This document shows positions 11,805-24,317 of a stretch of 64,000 bases of DNA, piece after piece (within the stretch, counting starts at the first letter, position 1; the number at the start of each line of letters is the position of its first letter). A program made the position numbers and the translations under genes. Source of the DNA: Chloranthus sessilifolius. Taxonomy: Eukaryota > Streptophyta > Magnoliopsida > Chloranthales > Chloranthaceae. Location of the stretch: positions 13,606,088-13,670,087 of the forward strand of contig CM037593.1 of the NCBI GenBank assembly GCA_021018995.1. Direction: 5' to 3'. The notes under the pieces were generated by a model. The model ran no database searches and was not told the DNA's origin. It saw only the letters and a list, made by a program, of their open reading frames with translations.

Positions 11805-12151
11805 CTCATATCGAAAAAAAGAAAACTAAAAATAATATAGAAAACGACACCCAAAAATCAATTATGTAGTTTCTTTCTAATCTTTTAAGGTTGGATATGA
11901 GAACTTCCGTGACTTGTGAGACAGGTATATTCCTTATCTTTTGTGAAAGGCACGGGAGACAACTGGCGTGGTAAACAAATTGGTTGACAAAAGGTTGGTT
12001 AAAGTACATGCACCTCATAAGATGCACGCCTTTTTAAAGGGAAGGATACCCCTATTTGTTGCACAGGTTGGTTAAAGCACATGCACCTAAATAATGCACG
12101 TATTTTTAAGGGAAGGGCACCCCTACTTGTTGCACCCATACATAAACTCTA

Positions 12152-12575
12152 AGGATTCGATCTACAGTCTAGAAACACTTTGAATCTGAGCTGCTGACCC
12201 AGAAAGTAGTGTTTTCTGACCCTTTTTGATGTTTTCCTTCCTTTTGTGAGTTCCTTTCGGTATTCGTATTTTTTGAGCATTTTCGAGTGAAAATGACATA
12301 TTTATTTCCTAGTAAAAGACTCGAGAATATTTAGAATCTGAACTCAGAAATCTGAAAGCAAAATACTCTTCTAGATTTGGAATCTGAGAACTCAAAAACA
12401 TAGAAATTTAAATTTTCTGAAAAAAAATAAGGAAATCCAAGAGTTTGACCAAACTCAAGAACAATACTTAGAAAAGCTAGAAATCGCAGTGCACTCAGAT
12501 TCTGCAAGATTCATAGCTAATCAAATTCTGAACTTTTCTAAGAAAAGCTCAAACTCAGCCGAACGAGCCTTAAGG
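12152..12575. repeat. Dispersed repeat, copy B (pair with 120-560)
   Basis: Diverged second copy of the 120-560 block, in the same orientation and with the same order of landmarks, ending 'cagccgaacgagccttaa'. It is non-coding. Confidence 0.6.
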
Positions 12576-12592
12576 GTACATCAATTGAAAAT

Positions 12593-12760
12593 TATTGATT
12601 GCTACAAATCAAATGATGAAGATTATTTTTTATCTCAATCTTTCACATAATGAATCTTGTCATATTAAATCATGATTGATTGATGACACGCCCATGATCT
12701 CAAGATCCACTGTATAAAAGATTAGAGCGAAAAATCAATTTCAAAATCCATACTAAATCA
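12593..12760. mobile_element. FB1 foldback MITE, short form
   Basis: 'aaatgatgaagattattttttatctcaatctttcacataatgaatc' followed by the inverted 'gatccactgtataaaagattagagcg'. The central AAAGTGAC...GTCACTTT part is missing, so this looks like an internal-deletion derivative. Confidence 0.5.
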
Positions 12761-13088
12761 TGATTTTGGAGGACCATAAAATGTTGGAAAAAGATTGCCT
12801 CTCCTCACGGGCGGCATAAGGTTATGAGATTTACGTAGTGTGCTTGTAGTTTGCCGCCCTATGTAAATTAAATAATATATTAAACTGCAAGCACACTACA
12901 GTGTGGAAGTGAGCTTGTGGCAGAATTTTTTTGAGCCCCAAAAATTCATAACAGTCAAATTTTGATAGGATTCGGTTATCGTATAACCTTCAAAGTGTGT
13001 AATATAGTTTATTTATTATTTATAATTTTTATGAATAATAGTGTAATATAATGTTGGGTGTTTGCCTGACGCCTTTGTGACTTGTGCT

Positions 13089-13426
13089 TAGGGGTGCAGA
13101 TTGAATTGAAGACCAAAAATCGATTGGAAATCTATAAGACCGAAACCGATTGAAAATTGAAACCGAACGGAACTAAACCGACTCGACCCAGTTCCGTTTC
13201 CGTTTTGGTACCTAAAAACAGAAAACCGGCTTGGTAGGGCGAGAAAAACGAAAAAGAGTACAAAAAATATGAAGAAAAACCGAAAACCGAACCAGCCAAA
13301 ATTGAAATCGGATCGGTTCGGTTTCGGTTTTTAAACAGCAATGTTTCGGTCGGGTTCAGTTTGACAAAAACTAAACCGAAAACCAATAATTCAATTTTGA
13401 TTTGGTTAACCGAATCTGCACCCCTT
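13089..13426. mobile_element. hAT-like element with decayed 8-bp TSD
   Basis: The ends are TAGGGGTGCAGATTGAATTG and CCGAATCTGCACCCCTT. The flanks CTTGTGCT and CTTCTGAT match at 6 of 8. The interior is rich in CCGAAACCG. ORFs of 80-127 codons on the minus strand arise from these repeats and resemble no known protein. Confidence 0.7.
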
Positions 13427-13609
13427 CTTCTGATGCAGGTATTGCAGGTATATTCTCCTCTCTTTTTTTGAAAGGCACGGGAGATAAGTGAGGGTGTACA
13501 TAAATTAGTTGACAAAATGTGGTTAGAAGTGCATACACCTCATGAAATGCATGCATTGTGAGGGAAGGGTACCTCCGTGGCTCCATTTGCACCCACCGAA
13601 ACTCTAAGG

Positions 13610-14035
13610 GCACAACAGTTCAAAGTTATTGATTGCATTTAACCAAATAATAGAGATTACTTTCATCTCAATCTTGCAAATAATAAATTTTAATATCAGT
13701 ATTATTATATGATCAATTTTTTATTTCACGTAGCATACATCCCAAAAAATTATATTCAAGTGAAATGTGTGTCATGTAGTTATCGGGTCTTTTTCTTATA
13801 TGTTTTGCATACATCCCAAAAAATTATATTTAAGTGAAATGTGTGTCATGTAGTTTTTAGATTTTTTTTATATATTTTCCATATAAAATAAAAAATTAAT
13901 CATCTGATCGTACACTTGTGATCTCACGATCTAGTGTATGGGAAGTTTGGAACAAGAGCTGATCTCCATGTTTAATTCAAAGTAGTCAATGATTTTGCTA
14001 TTGTGGGCCCGTAGAGATTCTTTGAGTGCGAATAG
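13610..14035. mobile_element. FB1 foldback MITE copy with internal duplication
   Basis: Arms 'aataatagagattactttcatctcaatc' and 'gatctccatgtttaattcaaagtagtcaatgattttg'. Within the centre, a segment of about 70 bp containing 'catcccaaaaaattatatt' and 'agtgaaatgtgtgtcatgtag' is repeated at about 13738 and 13810. Confidence 0.55.
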
Positions 14036-14720
14036 AGGTGCCATTAAGAGAATATGTTTTTAGCCCTTAGTTTTTAAGCTTTGATCTAGTGGATTATATC
14101 AAAGGGCGTTGTCTAAGAGGATATTTAGTAAAATAATCACCTTAAAATACATCTTTAAAAGATGTTAGCCAAATAAGGTATAAAAGCATCTCCAACTCGC
14201 TACCATAAATTTTGGGCCACGTACCCAAAATGGTATATTGGGTGCCCATTAGTTAAATTTGGCATCCTTAGAACATCTCCAGCAAGGATAGCCAAATCTG
14301 AATACCCAAACACCTTTTAAGCTTAGATTCTCTATTTTAGCCATAGTGACAAATTTTGCTGAAATTTTATGAAATTTGCTGAAATAAAGGTTCAACGAAA
14401 AGTTTCGTCAAAATTTTGTTACTTTTCAAAATGTTCGTGAATTTCGATATTTTCGTCAAAATTTTGGTAATTTTCTTTTAAAATTTAATTTTTATTTAAT
14501 GTGGCGAATAGACAGTCACCGGACATAGGCAAATGATTGCTCACTAGGTGCCACACCTCTCACTGAATTGTTTAAGTGAGTATATTTTATAGGTAGAATA
14601 AAGTGTGCAAGTTTTTTTCTCAAACGATGTGGGACTAAATATACATTGCAGTTTGCCAAATCGACTATTTTTTCACCCCAACAGGCTGCTTTCTCACCCA
14701 TTATACTCACCCAACTTTCT

Positions 14721-15143
14721 CACCCATTATACTCACCCAGCTGCTTTCTCACCCCACCTTCAGTCGGCATGCATTGATCGGCTTGGAATCAGATGGTGGA
14801 GATCATTTTTCATCCCCATCTTTTGCACACTGGATCTATGGATCGTGGGCGTACCACTAGATGGTCTATTTTTTATTACGCATAGCACACATCTCAAAAG
14901 GTGACGCTAAAATATGCTTGAGCGTGATGGAGGTCATATAATTTAAGGTCCACTTTTTGAGATGTGTGCAATGCGTAAAAAAAATACTGACCGTCTGATG
15001 GTACGCCCACGATCCTTAGATCCATTGTGCAGAAGATGAGGATGAAAAATGACCTCTACCATCCGATTCAAAGGCAGTCAATGCAAGCCAACTGAAGAAG
15101 GTGGGGTAAGAAAGCTGCCTGGTGGGTGAGTATAATGGTACCC
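14721..15143. mobile_element. Best-preserved FB1 foldback MITE
   Basis: Nearly the whole element is one long inverted repeat. 'cccattatactcaccca' pairs with 'gggtgagtataatggtacc', 'ctttctcaccccaccttca' with 'gaaggtggggtaagaaag', 'cagatggtggagatcatttttcatc' with 'gatgaaaaatgacctctaccatccg', and 'gatcgtgggcgtacca' with 'tggtacgcccacgatcc'. The arms are each roughly 190-200 bp around a short centre. A transcript would fold into a long hairpin. No ORF of note. Confidence 0.75.
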
Positions 15144-15457
15144 TTTGTCAATTTTTCTTCTATAGTTCTATGCTTGAGCTTGGCCGCAGTGCTTGGATCA
15201 ATTGCTAATTCTTTTAAAAAAATATTAAATATATATTTTATATATTTTTAATCTCTGAAATTTTCCTGAAATTTTTTCGAAATATATCGAAATTAATCCG
15301 AAAGGACCCCCCACCGGAAAATTACCGAAAACGAAATTTGTTACTATGATTTTAGCTACTCCTTTTAAAATATTATTATTCAATTTTATTTTATTATATC
15401 TTTACCAACACTCAAATTTTCAAATATTCACCTTCTTTAATGGTCATATTTTCCTAA

Positions 15458-15868
15458 ACCAAACTTGAAACCGAAACTGAACCTGAAACCAAAAACAAAA
15501 CCGAATCCAAAACCGAATCGGAAATCGAAATCAAAACCGAAGCCAAAATCGAACCCGAAACCAAAATCGAAACTGAATCCAAAACCGAACCGGAAATCTA
15601 AATCGAAACCGAAACTGAATCCAAAACCGAATCGGAAACCAAAATCGAAACCGAACCCAAAACCAAAATCAAAACCGAATCCAAAACCGAACCGAAAACC
15701 AAAATCGAAACCGAACCCATTGCCAAACCCGAAAACCGAAATCGAAACCTGATCCAAAACCGAATTGGAAATCGAAATCGAAATCGAACCCAAAACCAAA
15801 CCCGAAACCAAAATCGAAACCAAATCCAAAACCGAACCGGAAATCAAAATCGAAATCGAACCCCAAAC
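15458..15868. repeat. CCGAAA/GGTTTCG minisatellite, about 410 bp
   Basis: A degenerate array of 6-bp-based units (AAACCG, AAATCG, AACCCA, AAACCA) makes frames open on both strands. On the minus strand it reads as an FGFDFGF-type peptide of 136 codons, and on the plus strand as a KPKSKPN-type peptide of 95 codons. No start context, flanking domain or signal peptide supports a gene. Confidence 0.85.
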
Positions 15869-15878
15869 CGGCTATGTT

Positions 15879-16000
15879 TCTCCAACTGTTATATTTTCTC
15901 CAACGGTTATATTCTCAAACAGCTAGAATTCTCCAACGGTCATATTTTTCTAACGGTCATATTTATCCAACGGTCATATTCTCAAACGGTCATATTTGAG
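15879..16000. repeat. Tandem 16-18 bp repeat 'tctccaacggtcatatt'
   Basis: About seven imperfect units of 'yccaacggtcatattt' directly follow the CCGAAA minisatellite. One stray unit ('aatggtcatattttcc') lies on its other side at 15438. Confidence 0.8.
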
Positions 16001-16009
16001 TAGAGTTAT

Positions 16010-17335
16010 GGTTGTTAATGAGTATGACATCTGATTTATCAAGTTGGTGGGAGGATTACTTGCTAGTTACCCAAAGAATCTATTATGCGTTGATGAAGAT
16101 AAATTGGTCTTCCTTTGGGTATATTACATGAAGATACTAAGGAGAAGAATATGGGTATGTGAGTGTGAGCGCGTGGATATGGTAATTAAAAACTGAAGTA
16201 TGGAATTATCAGTGGGAGTCGGCTATCTGAATATGAATAAATTATAGCTATGTGGTTTCCATTGTCCACTGTAGCTCTTAGAGAACTTGACCTTTATGTT
16301 TTAAGCTTGTTACTTATGCTTACATTTTGGGGCTTTACTCCTTTGGGTTAGTCCTTTGTTTCTTTACTTTCTTCTACTAAATTTTATTTCTATTGATCTA
16401 AAAAAGGGAATGTAAGTTTGAATTTGATTTTTTGGGGTTGGAAAATTCACATACATACTAGTGAATGAGGTTTAAACTAATATCAAGCTTCCATCAAGAA
16501 GAGAAAATTCCCTTAGTTGCCGATTTAGAATAATAAATAAATAAATAAACAAACAAGATGAAAATTTATTTAGTTTCATCAAAAGACTGATGTTAGTGGT
16601 GACTCCTCACTGAAAAGCTTTCTCAAAATCTCAGTCCACTTTCATCATATTGGTTATCCTAGTGGATAAAGTGAAGGTCTTATTTTATTAGATGTTTTAG
16701 CATCTCCATTATTAGCGCTCTAGTGTTTTATGATATCAAAGTTTCAAGTCTCATTTTACTTCACTCTTAGTGGTAGATCCATCTCACTGTTGTTTCCCTA
16801 TCAGGGGGTCTAATATTATAAAGTTGGTTCTATTTTATTAATTCTATCGGGTATGGATTAGTTCCAAGAGTCCCAATTATAATCAAGTCATTTGAGGTCC
16901 AACCTGATCCGATCAATTTAGACCATTTGGTAACCAAGTCGCGTACGGACTAAATAGGCCCGATTAATAAATGGGCATGCCCGACTATAAAGGAGGGCCC
17001 GGTCCAATTTGTGATCAGTCCGGGTATGGGCTGGTTCCAAGGGGCCTGATTAAGGTATCATCATGTCATCATAGAGAAAAAAATAACCAAAGTGACTAAA
17101 TATCTAAAGCATAACGACCTTGGAAAATAAATAACCAAAGTGACTAAATATCTAAAACGTAATTAGCTTGTCCCAAGTGTGCCCTAAACTTCAGAATGAC
17201 CTAATGAAAAAGGAACTAAATGTCAGTTAGCCACATGATGAGTAGTAAAATATGATGATATGTCACCCCTAAAATACCTACATTTAGCTATCCGATGAAG
17301 GCTATCTGATAAAAATTATTAGATTTGAAGTGTTT
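16010..17335. other. Intergenic, no gene recognised
   Basis: No ORF above background. 16840-17050 carries a GGCCCGAT/ATCGGGCC-rich patch ('gggcatgcccgactataaagg') resembling hAT interiors, but ends could not be defined. 'agtgactaaatatctaaa' is repeated at 17091 and 17138. Confidence 0.5.
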
Positions 17336-17339
17336 CAGG

Positions 17340-18760
17340 TAAATATAAGCCAAGTGCAGAAAACAGCCCAAGAATTCTGAAAATAATGTCAAAACACTGT
17401 AACTTTGGGTCATCGAGAACTTGGTGCGACTTATAGATTAATTTAGACCTTCAAGACGGCCGAATTATGAAATTGTCAAAACACACAAGTTGTAGAGCTT
17501 TCTGTCAGCTTTCTAACGGCGTAAGAATCGCCTCAATCTGAGTTCGGGACAGAAAGTTATGGCTAAAATACCGAAGTAGTATCTAATGCAAAGTTCGATG
17601 GGAATTCACGAAAATCTGGGAGGTCGATGCATCGACCCTATTGGGTCTATTAATCGACCCTAAATTTTTGAGTCGGAACACCTCTGCGGCTGAGAAAATT
17701 CGGCTCTATTTAAAGCGGATCAAACACTTCGGGAAAGGGGGAATTAGAGATAGATAATTAGAGAGTTAGTTTTGGCTTTTCTTTTTTGGAATTTTTGGAG
17801 AGAATTTTTTAGAGGATTATTATTCATTATTATTATTTTTGGTTTTAGACTCCTCTGGGCATCTTTTGAAGGGTTCTTCTTTTCTCCTTCTTCTAGGGTT
17901 CCATCTGGGTAGATTGTACCTAGAATTTACATTATTTTTCCTTTACGTTCATGAAAGCATAGATTGTATTTAGGAAAAGGTATTATAAACAAAGATCTTG
18001 TGGAAGAAATAAAAAGAGGAATGACTTTGAATGAACAATGAGATCATACACCAAAGATGAGCGGCTAAATCAGTAGATCGGGGAAGATGCGATCCCCAGA
18101 TAAGTATCCTTATTTATGATTAATACCATAGTCGATTTATTATCATCATGAAATCGTTTTGCTAAAAGTTTGTGTTATTGAAAATATATTGAATGCTTGT
18201 TATGACCGTTAATTGCGCGTATCAACGGCTATAATCGCTAAATCTGGACCTGCAGACTGATCTAGGCTGCATAGCGATTATGTACTTACTGTTATGATCT
18301 AAACATCATGAGATACGCTATGCTTCTTACATAACTCATACCGCAATGATAGACTGAGTCATTATTTTTAGATAGGGTATGCCGGATTGATGATCATATT
18401 TTATTACGAATGATGGTGTGAATGATGCTTTAATGAAACTGTGGGTTTTAATGATAGAGAAGGGGTACAAATCTGGGGTAGCATATTCCTTGATCATCTT
18501 TAAATACTGTTCTTAGATTCATCAGTAATTAGTTGTTTAGATTAATTAATTTATTTTTCTTGCATTTAGGAAAAGTGTGATAAATTTTTGGTAAATTGAA
18601 TCTGCCCTTTGGTACTTCCTTGGGGACATTTTTAAATCTCTAAAAGAATTAATTAAAATTCACGTTTCCCTGTGGGTTCGACACCCTTGTTCTTACCTTA
18701 CTGTAATAGATCTTGTGCACTTGCAAGGGTTACATTTAAAATCGATCACCACACAAGGTA
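17340..18760 (+). repeat. LTR-like dispersed repeat, plus-strand copy
   Basis: This block is matched in reverse complement by 54330-55560. Examples are the 'gaatgactt...aacaatgagatc' stretch with 'gatgagcggctaaat' and 'gcgatccccagataagta' at 18018-18112, the 'tagatagggtatgccgg' region near 18370, and the tail 'gatcttgtgcacttgcaagg' near 18712. The upstream end holds 'gggtctattaatcgaccc' and a possible TATA box ('tctatttaaagc', 17703). The arrangement recalls retrotransposon LTR/leader sequence, but no reverse-transcriptase domain or primer-binding site was found, so the class is open. Confidence 0.55.
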
Positions 18761-18990
18761 GGAGTGAAACCCTATTATGCTTAACTGATCCAACACACTT
18801 CACAATCCAAAGAGTACAAGAAAGAGAAGGATAGAACCAGACACTTTAAATTTTATAAGAATGGATAATTAGTATCCAAACAAGGAGAGGAGAAAACAGA
18901 GAAATTAAAGTAAGCTCCCAAGAACATCATCGAAACCAAGGACAAAGTTCATAGTTTAACATTGCAGTTTTATAGTTTTGCATGGTCTTC

Positions 18991-18996
18991 ATCTCT

Positions 18997-19044
<48 letters not shown>

Positions 19045-19050
19045 CCTCTC
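18991..19050. repeat. (CT)n microsatellite
   Basis: A TC dinucleotide run of about 55 bp, degenerating into 'tccccctctc'. Confidence 0.95.
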
Positions 19051-20846
19051 TAACATTGTAGTTTTCCACAGTCTTTTGCTTGAATTTGAATCCCAGAATA
19101 TAGGTTTTGTGTTGTTCTTTTGCTTTAGTTCGGTTTTGTGTTGTTCTTTTGCTTTAGTTCCAATTTATGATTAAAGGTCCTTAAAATAGAAAAAATATCC
19201 CATTATACAACAGCAAGGACAAATTAATTCTCTTCTAATTTTAAGCAAAAATGGCCTAAATGTACAAAGGGATGTAGAAGCTCCATTAGTTTTAGAAGTA
19301 CAAAATGTAAGAATTTGCATAAGGGTCAAATGGGATTGATGTTGAATGGTTAGCACCACAATCAAAAGACAAATTGGACCCATTAGAAAGACCCACAAGG
19401 AAAGACAAAACGGAACAACAAATAATGAAAGGGTAGGGGACCCTCCAACCCCTCTTATTCTTCAAAAAAAAATAAAAATAAATAAGACATTGAGTTGGCT
19501 TCTAAGATTACAAAAGTTTATGCTCTTAAAAAAATATGATCTAAAAATAAAGCTCTGCAATTGATTTTAGGTTCAACTAAAATAAAAACAAGGAATCGAC
19601 AAGAAGCAACAACCATAGGTATTAATTAACGATCAACAGAATTATTAATACCTGCAATTAAATTTTGTAGCTAGTGGTACATAGCTTTTTGTCCCGAAAA
19701 AAACATTTCTTTAAAATTCGACATCCCAAGTTGTTGCAGCAAAGAAATCAACTAAAATGAATGATTAGATCTACACATGGAAGCAAAGGTCTTCATCGTG
19801 AAGAGATTCTAGCTTATTGCGAATCATTTGTGCTTGCGGTTCTAACCATATACATTTTGTATGTGGTCACTTGGACAATATGCAGTCAATTTTGTTACTT
19901 CTTTGTGACTTAAAGAGAGGTTATTTGTGCTTGATTTTGTAATGTGGGTTTAGACTCATGACCCCTTGGTCCACTTTAGAACATGTCAAAGGAAATCATA
20001 AGAAACATACGAAATCTGTATGGGATGAGAAGTGTCGAAAGTCTTCTGGAGAGCAAGCTTTTTCTGAAATTTTGAGAGTGTAATGGGTGTCATGAATATA
20101 TGTTTTGAAGGTTGGTTAATCAATAGGTGCTAGATAAAGCAATATTTTATAAAGAATATAGAAAAACACTTAGGCTTAAATGATGTAAAAAACACAGGGC
20201 GCTGATCATATCCTTTCGGGAGGATTCAAAATCAAGCCCTCTTGGTTTAAAACCGTTGGACGAGTAGGATTCCCACGTGGAGTGTAGGTGGAATTGTGTA
20301 AAGACTATTGTACAGGTTTTAACCTCTGTTGTAGTTTATATATATTAGAAATCTAATCTGTATGAGTAGATTGAGTGCAAGAATATGAGGGAATAAATAT
20401 TAAGCCTGTACAACAGATTTTTACTTGTATTTACATCATCTTCCCAAGTAATTTCAATGGTTCTAAAACCAAGAGGACCTGAATTCTGGTTCTTTTAAAA
20501 AGGCCTAGTCAAAATACATATAGGAATGTTGCTTATTGACAAAATTTGTATCAATTTTGATATTCATGTGTTTAGTGGAAGTAATCTGTGATATGTAAGG
20601 AATGTCAATTGATGACATATAGACCCTTCTATTTGATGTGTTGATATATAAGGAATGCCACCAGCGGAGATGAATCCTCCAGAAAAACACTAAAAATTGG
20701 CTAATGTTGTATTATGTTTAGGAACCAGGTATTAATATGGTTAGTTGGTTACACATCTTTGAGTGTAATTTTATTTACTATGAATTTTATGTGGGAATTT
20801 ACTATAAAGAAATGGGTTGTTCTGTTATCAATGAGAGAGATGAGGA
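19051..20846. other. Intergenic, nothing recognised
   Basis: ORFs here are 60-75 codons, mostly with non-ATG starts, and have no recognisable motif. A short direct repeat of 'ttttgtgttgttcttttgctttagttc' type occurs at 19103-19160. No RNA gene was seen. Confidence 0.5.
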
Positions 20847-20847
20847 G

Positions 20848-20850
<3 letters not shown>

Positions 20851-20898
<48 letters not shown>
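20851..20898. repeat. (TA)n microsatellite
   Basis: About 24 TA units in AT-rich sequence. Confidence 0.95.
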
Positions 20899-20899
<1 letters not shown>

Positions 20900-21289
20900 T
20901 CAAAATGATACTCAAAACCCATTTCATGAATTTTTTACACTTTTTATTTCCAAAATTCTACAAAAATAAATTGTATAAATGAATATATTTGTGCAAAATA
21001 CACCAAAAATAATATATAAGAAAATAGAAAATAAAATTAAGGAGAAAAACAAAGCTGTAATAACAATAGAAACCTTCAACAACACATTAAACCCTATAAA
21101 TACTCTAAACCCTAAACAATATAGGCAAAAAAAAAAATACTCACCAAGAAGAAGAGCTGTAGCAGAGGATTCGCGGGAGAGGATTCGCAAAGGATTGGGG
21201 GGAGAGGGAAAGCAATAAATATTTAAAAAATAAGTAGCTAATGCTATAGTACTTGCTATCTATAGCGAACACTGTAGCAGCTCGCCATT

Positions 21290-21391
21290 TTGAAGGGTGG
21301 GTTGGCGATTCTGCTGGAGCGCATTTTCTTGCTCTCGCACGCTAAAATAGTGTGTTTCCCATGTTTGGCGATTCTTCTGGAGATGCTCTTA
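21290..21391. mobile_element. PIF/Harbinger-type MITE, right end only
   Basis: The segment ends 'ggcgattcttctggagatgctcTTAA', the GGAGATGCTC terminus seen at 8862-9184. A matching left end was not found, so this is a truncated copy. Confidence 0.45.
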
Positions 21392-21734
21392 ATTAAAGTA
21401 TGCTAAATTTGTCAAAAGAATAAATAAAATATTGAAAAAGTAAATAAAATATTTAAAAAAAAAATTTAAAATAACTAAAATATGTTAAAAGTAAATTTGG
21501 CATAGCTTAGAGTGGTACGTCAAATTTGACATAGCAAGGTGAGATGCACATGAGATTTGACATCTTGGTTGGGTTGAAAGATTTTCTTATGGGATGTCAA
21601 ATCCATCCGTTGTGAATGTCATGTTGGAAATAGCATCACGTTGGTTCATACTTTTGTATGGAATCCTATGACACAAGAAGTTGGCTCATCAGCCACATAA
21701 TTTAACAGATATGCTCAGTATTTTGGAGACATGT

Positions 21735-22030
21735 TCCATGTGAAAAAAATATCTAAGCTATCCGATTAGAAGTTCATACTCTAAAGATCTCAGGTGTAAA
21801 ATATTAGAAAATAATGCAATCTTCTCTATCATATAATTCAGCGCAATCACTTGTTTAAATAGATAATGACCTTTGACTTTTTTTTGAATTGGCCTTTGAC
21901 TATATTTGAATCATATGATAAAAATTGTGTTTGATACATATCTTTTACACTTAAGATCTTTCCTTATCCAAATCATATGGCTTAGATATGATTTGTGTTT
22001 TCACTTTAACATGGCTTAGATAAGATTGTG
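21735..22030. mobile_element. FB2 foldback MITE copy
   Basis: 'ctaagctatccgattagaagttcat...ctctatcatataattcagcgcaatc' on the left and 'aatcatatgataaaaattgtg...catatggcttagat' on the right are inverted. A poly(T)-containing join at 21889 marks the centre. Confidence 0.5.
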
Positions 22031-22084
22031 TTTTCATATGGGCCGTGTCCCTGTTGTGATTTTTTTTTCAATGTTTTAAAACTT

Positions 22085-23290
22085 ACAAGCGCACGAATTG
22101 AATTGTACTTAATGGGTGCAGAGTACTATATCGTTCTCATGAGAATTAGTTGGAGAATTTAGAAGATGAAATAACAATTAACTCAAAGAACAATCACGGA
22201 TTTAACTCAATTTTTAAACTAGTTTGCTGAGAATTGATGTGATGAAGGTAAAGGAAAGAACTAATTAATAACTTAATGAAATTAAATGCAAGATAAGACA
22301 AACGAGGATTGAGATGATAAATCCCCCCATCGTTGATATATCACCCATAAAATACAGATCCATTGGTTGCGATATAATATTATCGCAAGATGCGCCACAC
22401 ATAAATACTGAATCCAATCAAATATTTAAGAAAGATTTAAAACAATTAATCCACAAAATTACTTTTAAGTTATATGCTCTTCCTACAACTGCAAAAGAGA
22501 TGAACCAAACATTTATCGTAAAAGAGATATCTAATAATAGTAAATTAAGGCTACAAATGCATGCAATAAAGATCCCGGTGTAAATTGCACACTGTAGATC
22601 GTAGATTATGGGGATGCATGATTAGTACCCATATCTTATATTATAATCAGAATTCACAAGATCGACAAGAGCAATAGAGCACTATTCATCAAAACATCCA
22701 TTGATAAAACAATATTATAATTATAGATCTATATTATTATATGTGAATACCTCAGATGGAGTCATTAGATCCCCATCCTCAAAAAAATTTAACTCCGCAT
22801 GATTGAATTAAACAAAGATACAATTGAAATAAAAACTGAAAATAACATTAGAATACCGTATGAATGATTCAACAAAAATTCACTAAAGCTTTGATCCAAC
22901 GCGTACAATCCTTTATTGAATGCAAAAATTAAACTAATCTAAAAGCTAAACCTAAAATTTGAAAGAACAGTACTTGGAAAGAAAAACTAGAGAGAAACTA
23001 AAGTTCTAAAAAAATGAAAACTGAGAGACTCCTAACTAATCCTTTGAGTTTGCTTAAATAGGCCTTAAGTTCAGAGATTTGAAATTCAAAATCGATTGAT
23101 CTTGAATTTAAAACTTGCACTTCTCAAAATTTGAAATTTAATTAATCGACACTGTACAAGTTGATTAATCAATAGTGCACATAACAGAGGACGGACTTCA
23201 AGCTCCTTTTGTAATGTCGATCAATCGACCTAAGTAATTAATTGATCGATTATTCCAAAATATGTGAGCTCCACATTTTCTCGCTGTCAA
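22085..23290 (-). repeat. LTR-like dispersed repeat, diverged minus-strand copy
   Basis: It shares layout with 17340-18760 and 54330-55560 read in reverse: 'acttacaagcgcacgaa' at the 22.1 kb end, then paired 'gattgatc...atcaatcgac' motifs and a 'gagtttgcttaaatagg' TATA-like site near 23050. Similarity is patchy, so membership is tentative. Confidence 0.35.
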
Positions 23291-24045
23291 AATTAAGGCA
23301 TGAACTAGCCAAAACGATCATATTTGCAGATATGAGGGTCCCCATTTAGAAGTAAAGAAGTTTTGGTGGTAAAAAGAGTTGGGTCTCTTGAACCATTGGG
23401 TCACATCACATCACATGTCAGGCCAGGCGTAATCAAATATGTGAACCATGATATGCCGGTCAGCTTAGCAGGCGTGCCTTTGTAGGCACTAGGCAGGAAT
23501 GCCAACGGCCAAGCTAGACGGAGAATCCTACTATATAGAAACTGGCTAGGCTCATTTCAGGCATGGCCGAATCGGGGTGCAAGGTTTTACCCGAAGTTCA
23601 AACCCTCCGGATCGAGGTTTTTTATTGGGTCGGATGCATAAACTTGACCCTTCTCATGGCAGGCCGACACAAACCTTCCGGTCGGATTGACTAAAATGTC
23701 AGGTCAGATTGGATCGGGAATTTACTAATTTCCCATTAAAAGGTCCGGTTCCAATCATTTAATGATCTTAGCTCATACATTGAATGGCTGTAGGCCTGAA
23801 AAATAAAACTTTTTGAGAGATTTTTTTTTTTTAGAAAGATGTGAACCAACAAATCTGAAATGGCCCCACCAAAATGTTGCCCAAACCAAAATTTGCCACT
23901 ATGATCAAAACTGAAAAAAAAAAAAATCGCATATGCGTATTTTTTATTAAAAAAATGGTACACAGTCTCAAAACCGCATGTGCGCATGTTTTATGAAAAA
24001 ATGTAGACGGTCTCGGACTATGCCCCACTTAGCCCCTCTTAAAGA

Positions 24046-24266
24046 TAGGCGTGGCAACGGACTGGGTAGCCCGCCCGACTTGGTTTGGCCAGCCCTTTTT
24101 AAAGTGGCTTGGGATTGATCATAAAGCCCACAGGCGACGCATGGGCGGGCACTTTAAAACCCGAAAATTAAATGAGCCAGGTTCGGGCCTAACCCCCTAA
24201 TCCCGTTGGGCTCTCATATTTGATAACTTTCCATCATCAATCTCACGCCATCCAATTAAAGAGGAG

Positions 24267-24317
<51 letters not shown>

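Noticed and set aside
13132..13515. 127-codon minus-strand ORF
   Set aside because: Lies in a hAT-like element's CCGAAACC repeats and its flank; no domain.
14186..14300. Two 'agcatctccaac'-type starts that could be PIF/Harbinger MITEs
   Set aside because: No matching right ends with TTA/TAA duplications could be found downstream.
15437..15847. 136-codon minus-strand ORF reading as FGFDFGF repeats
   Set aside because: It is the translation of a 6-bp-based minisatellite. Both strands are open, and no signal peptide or flanking domain is present.
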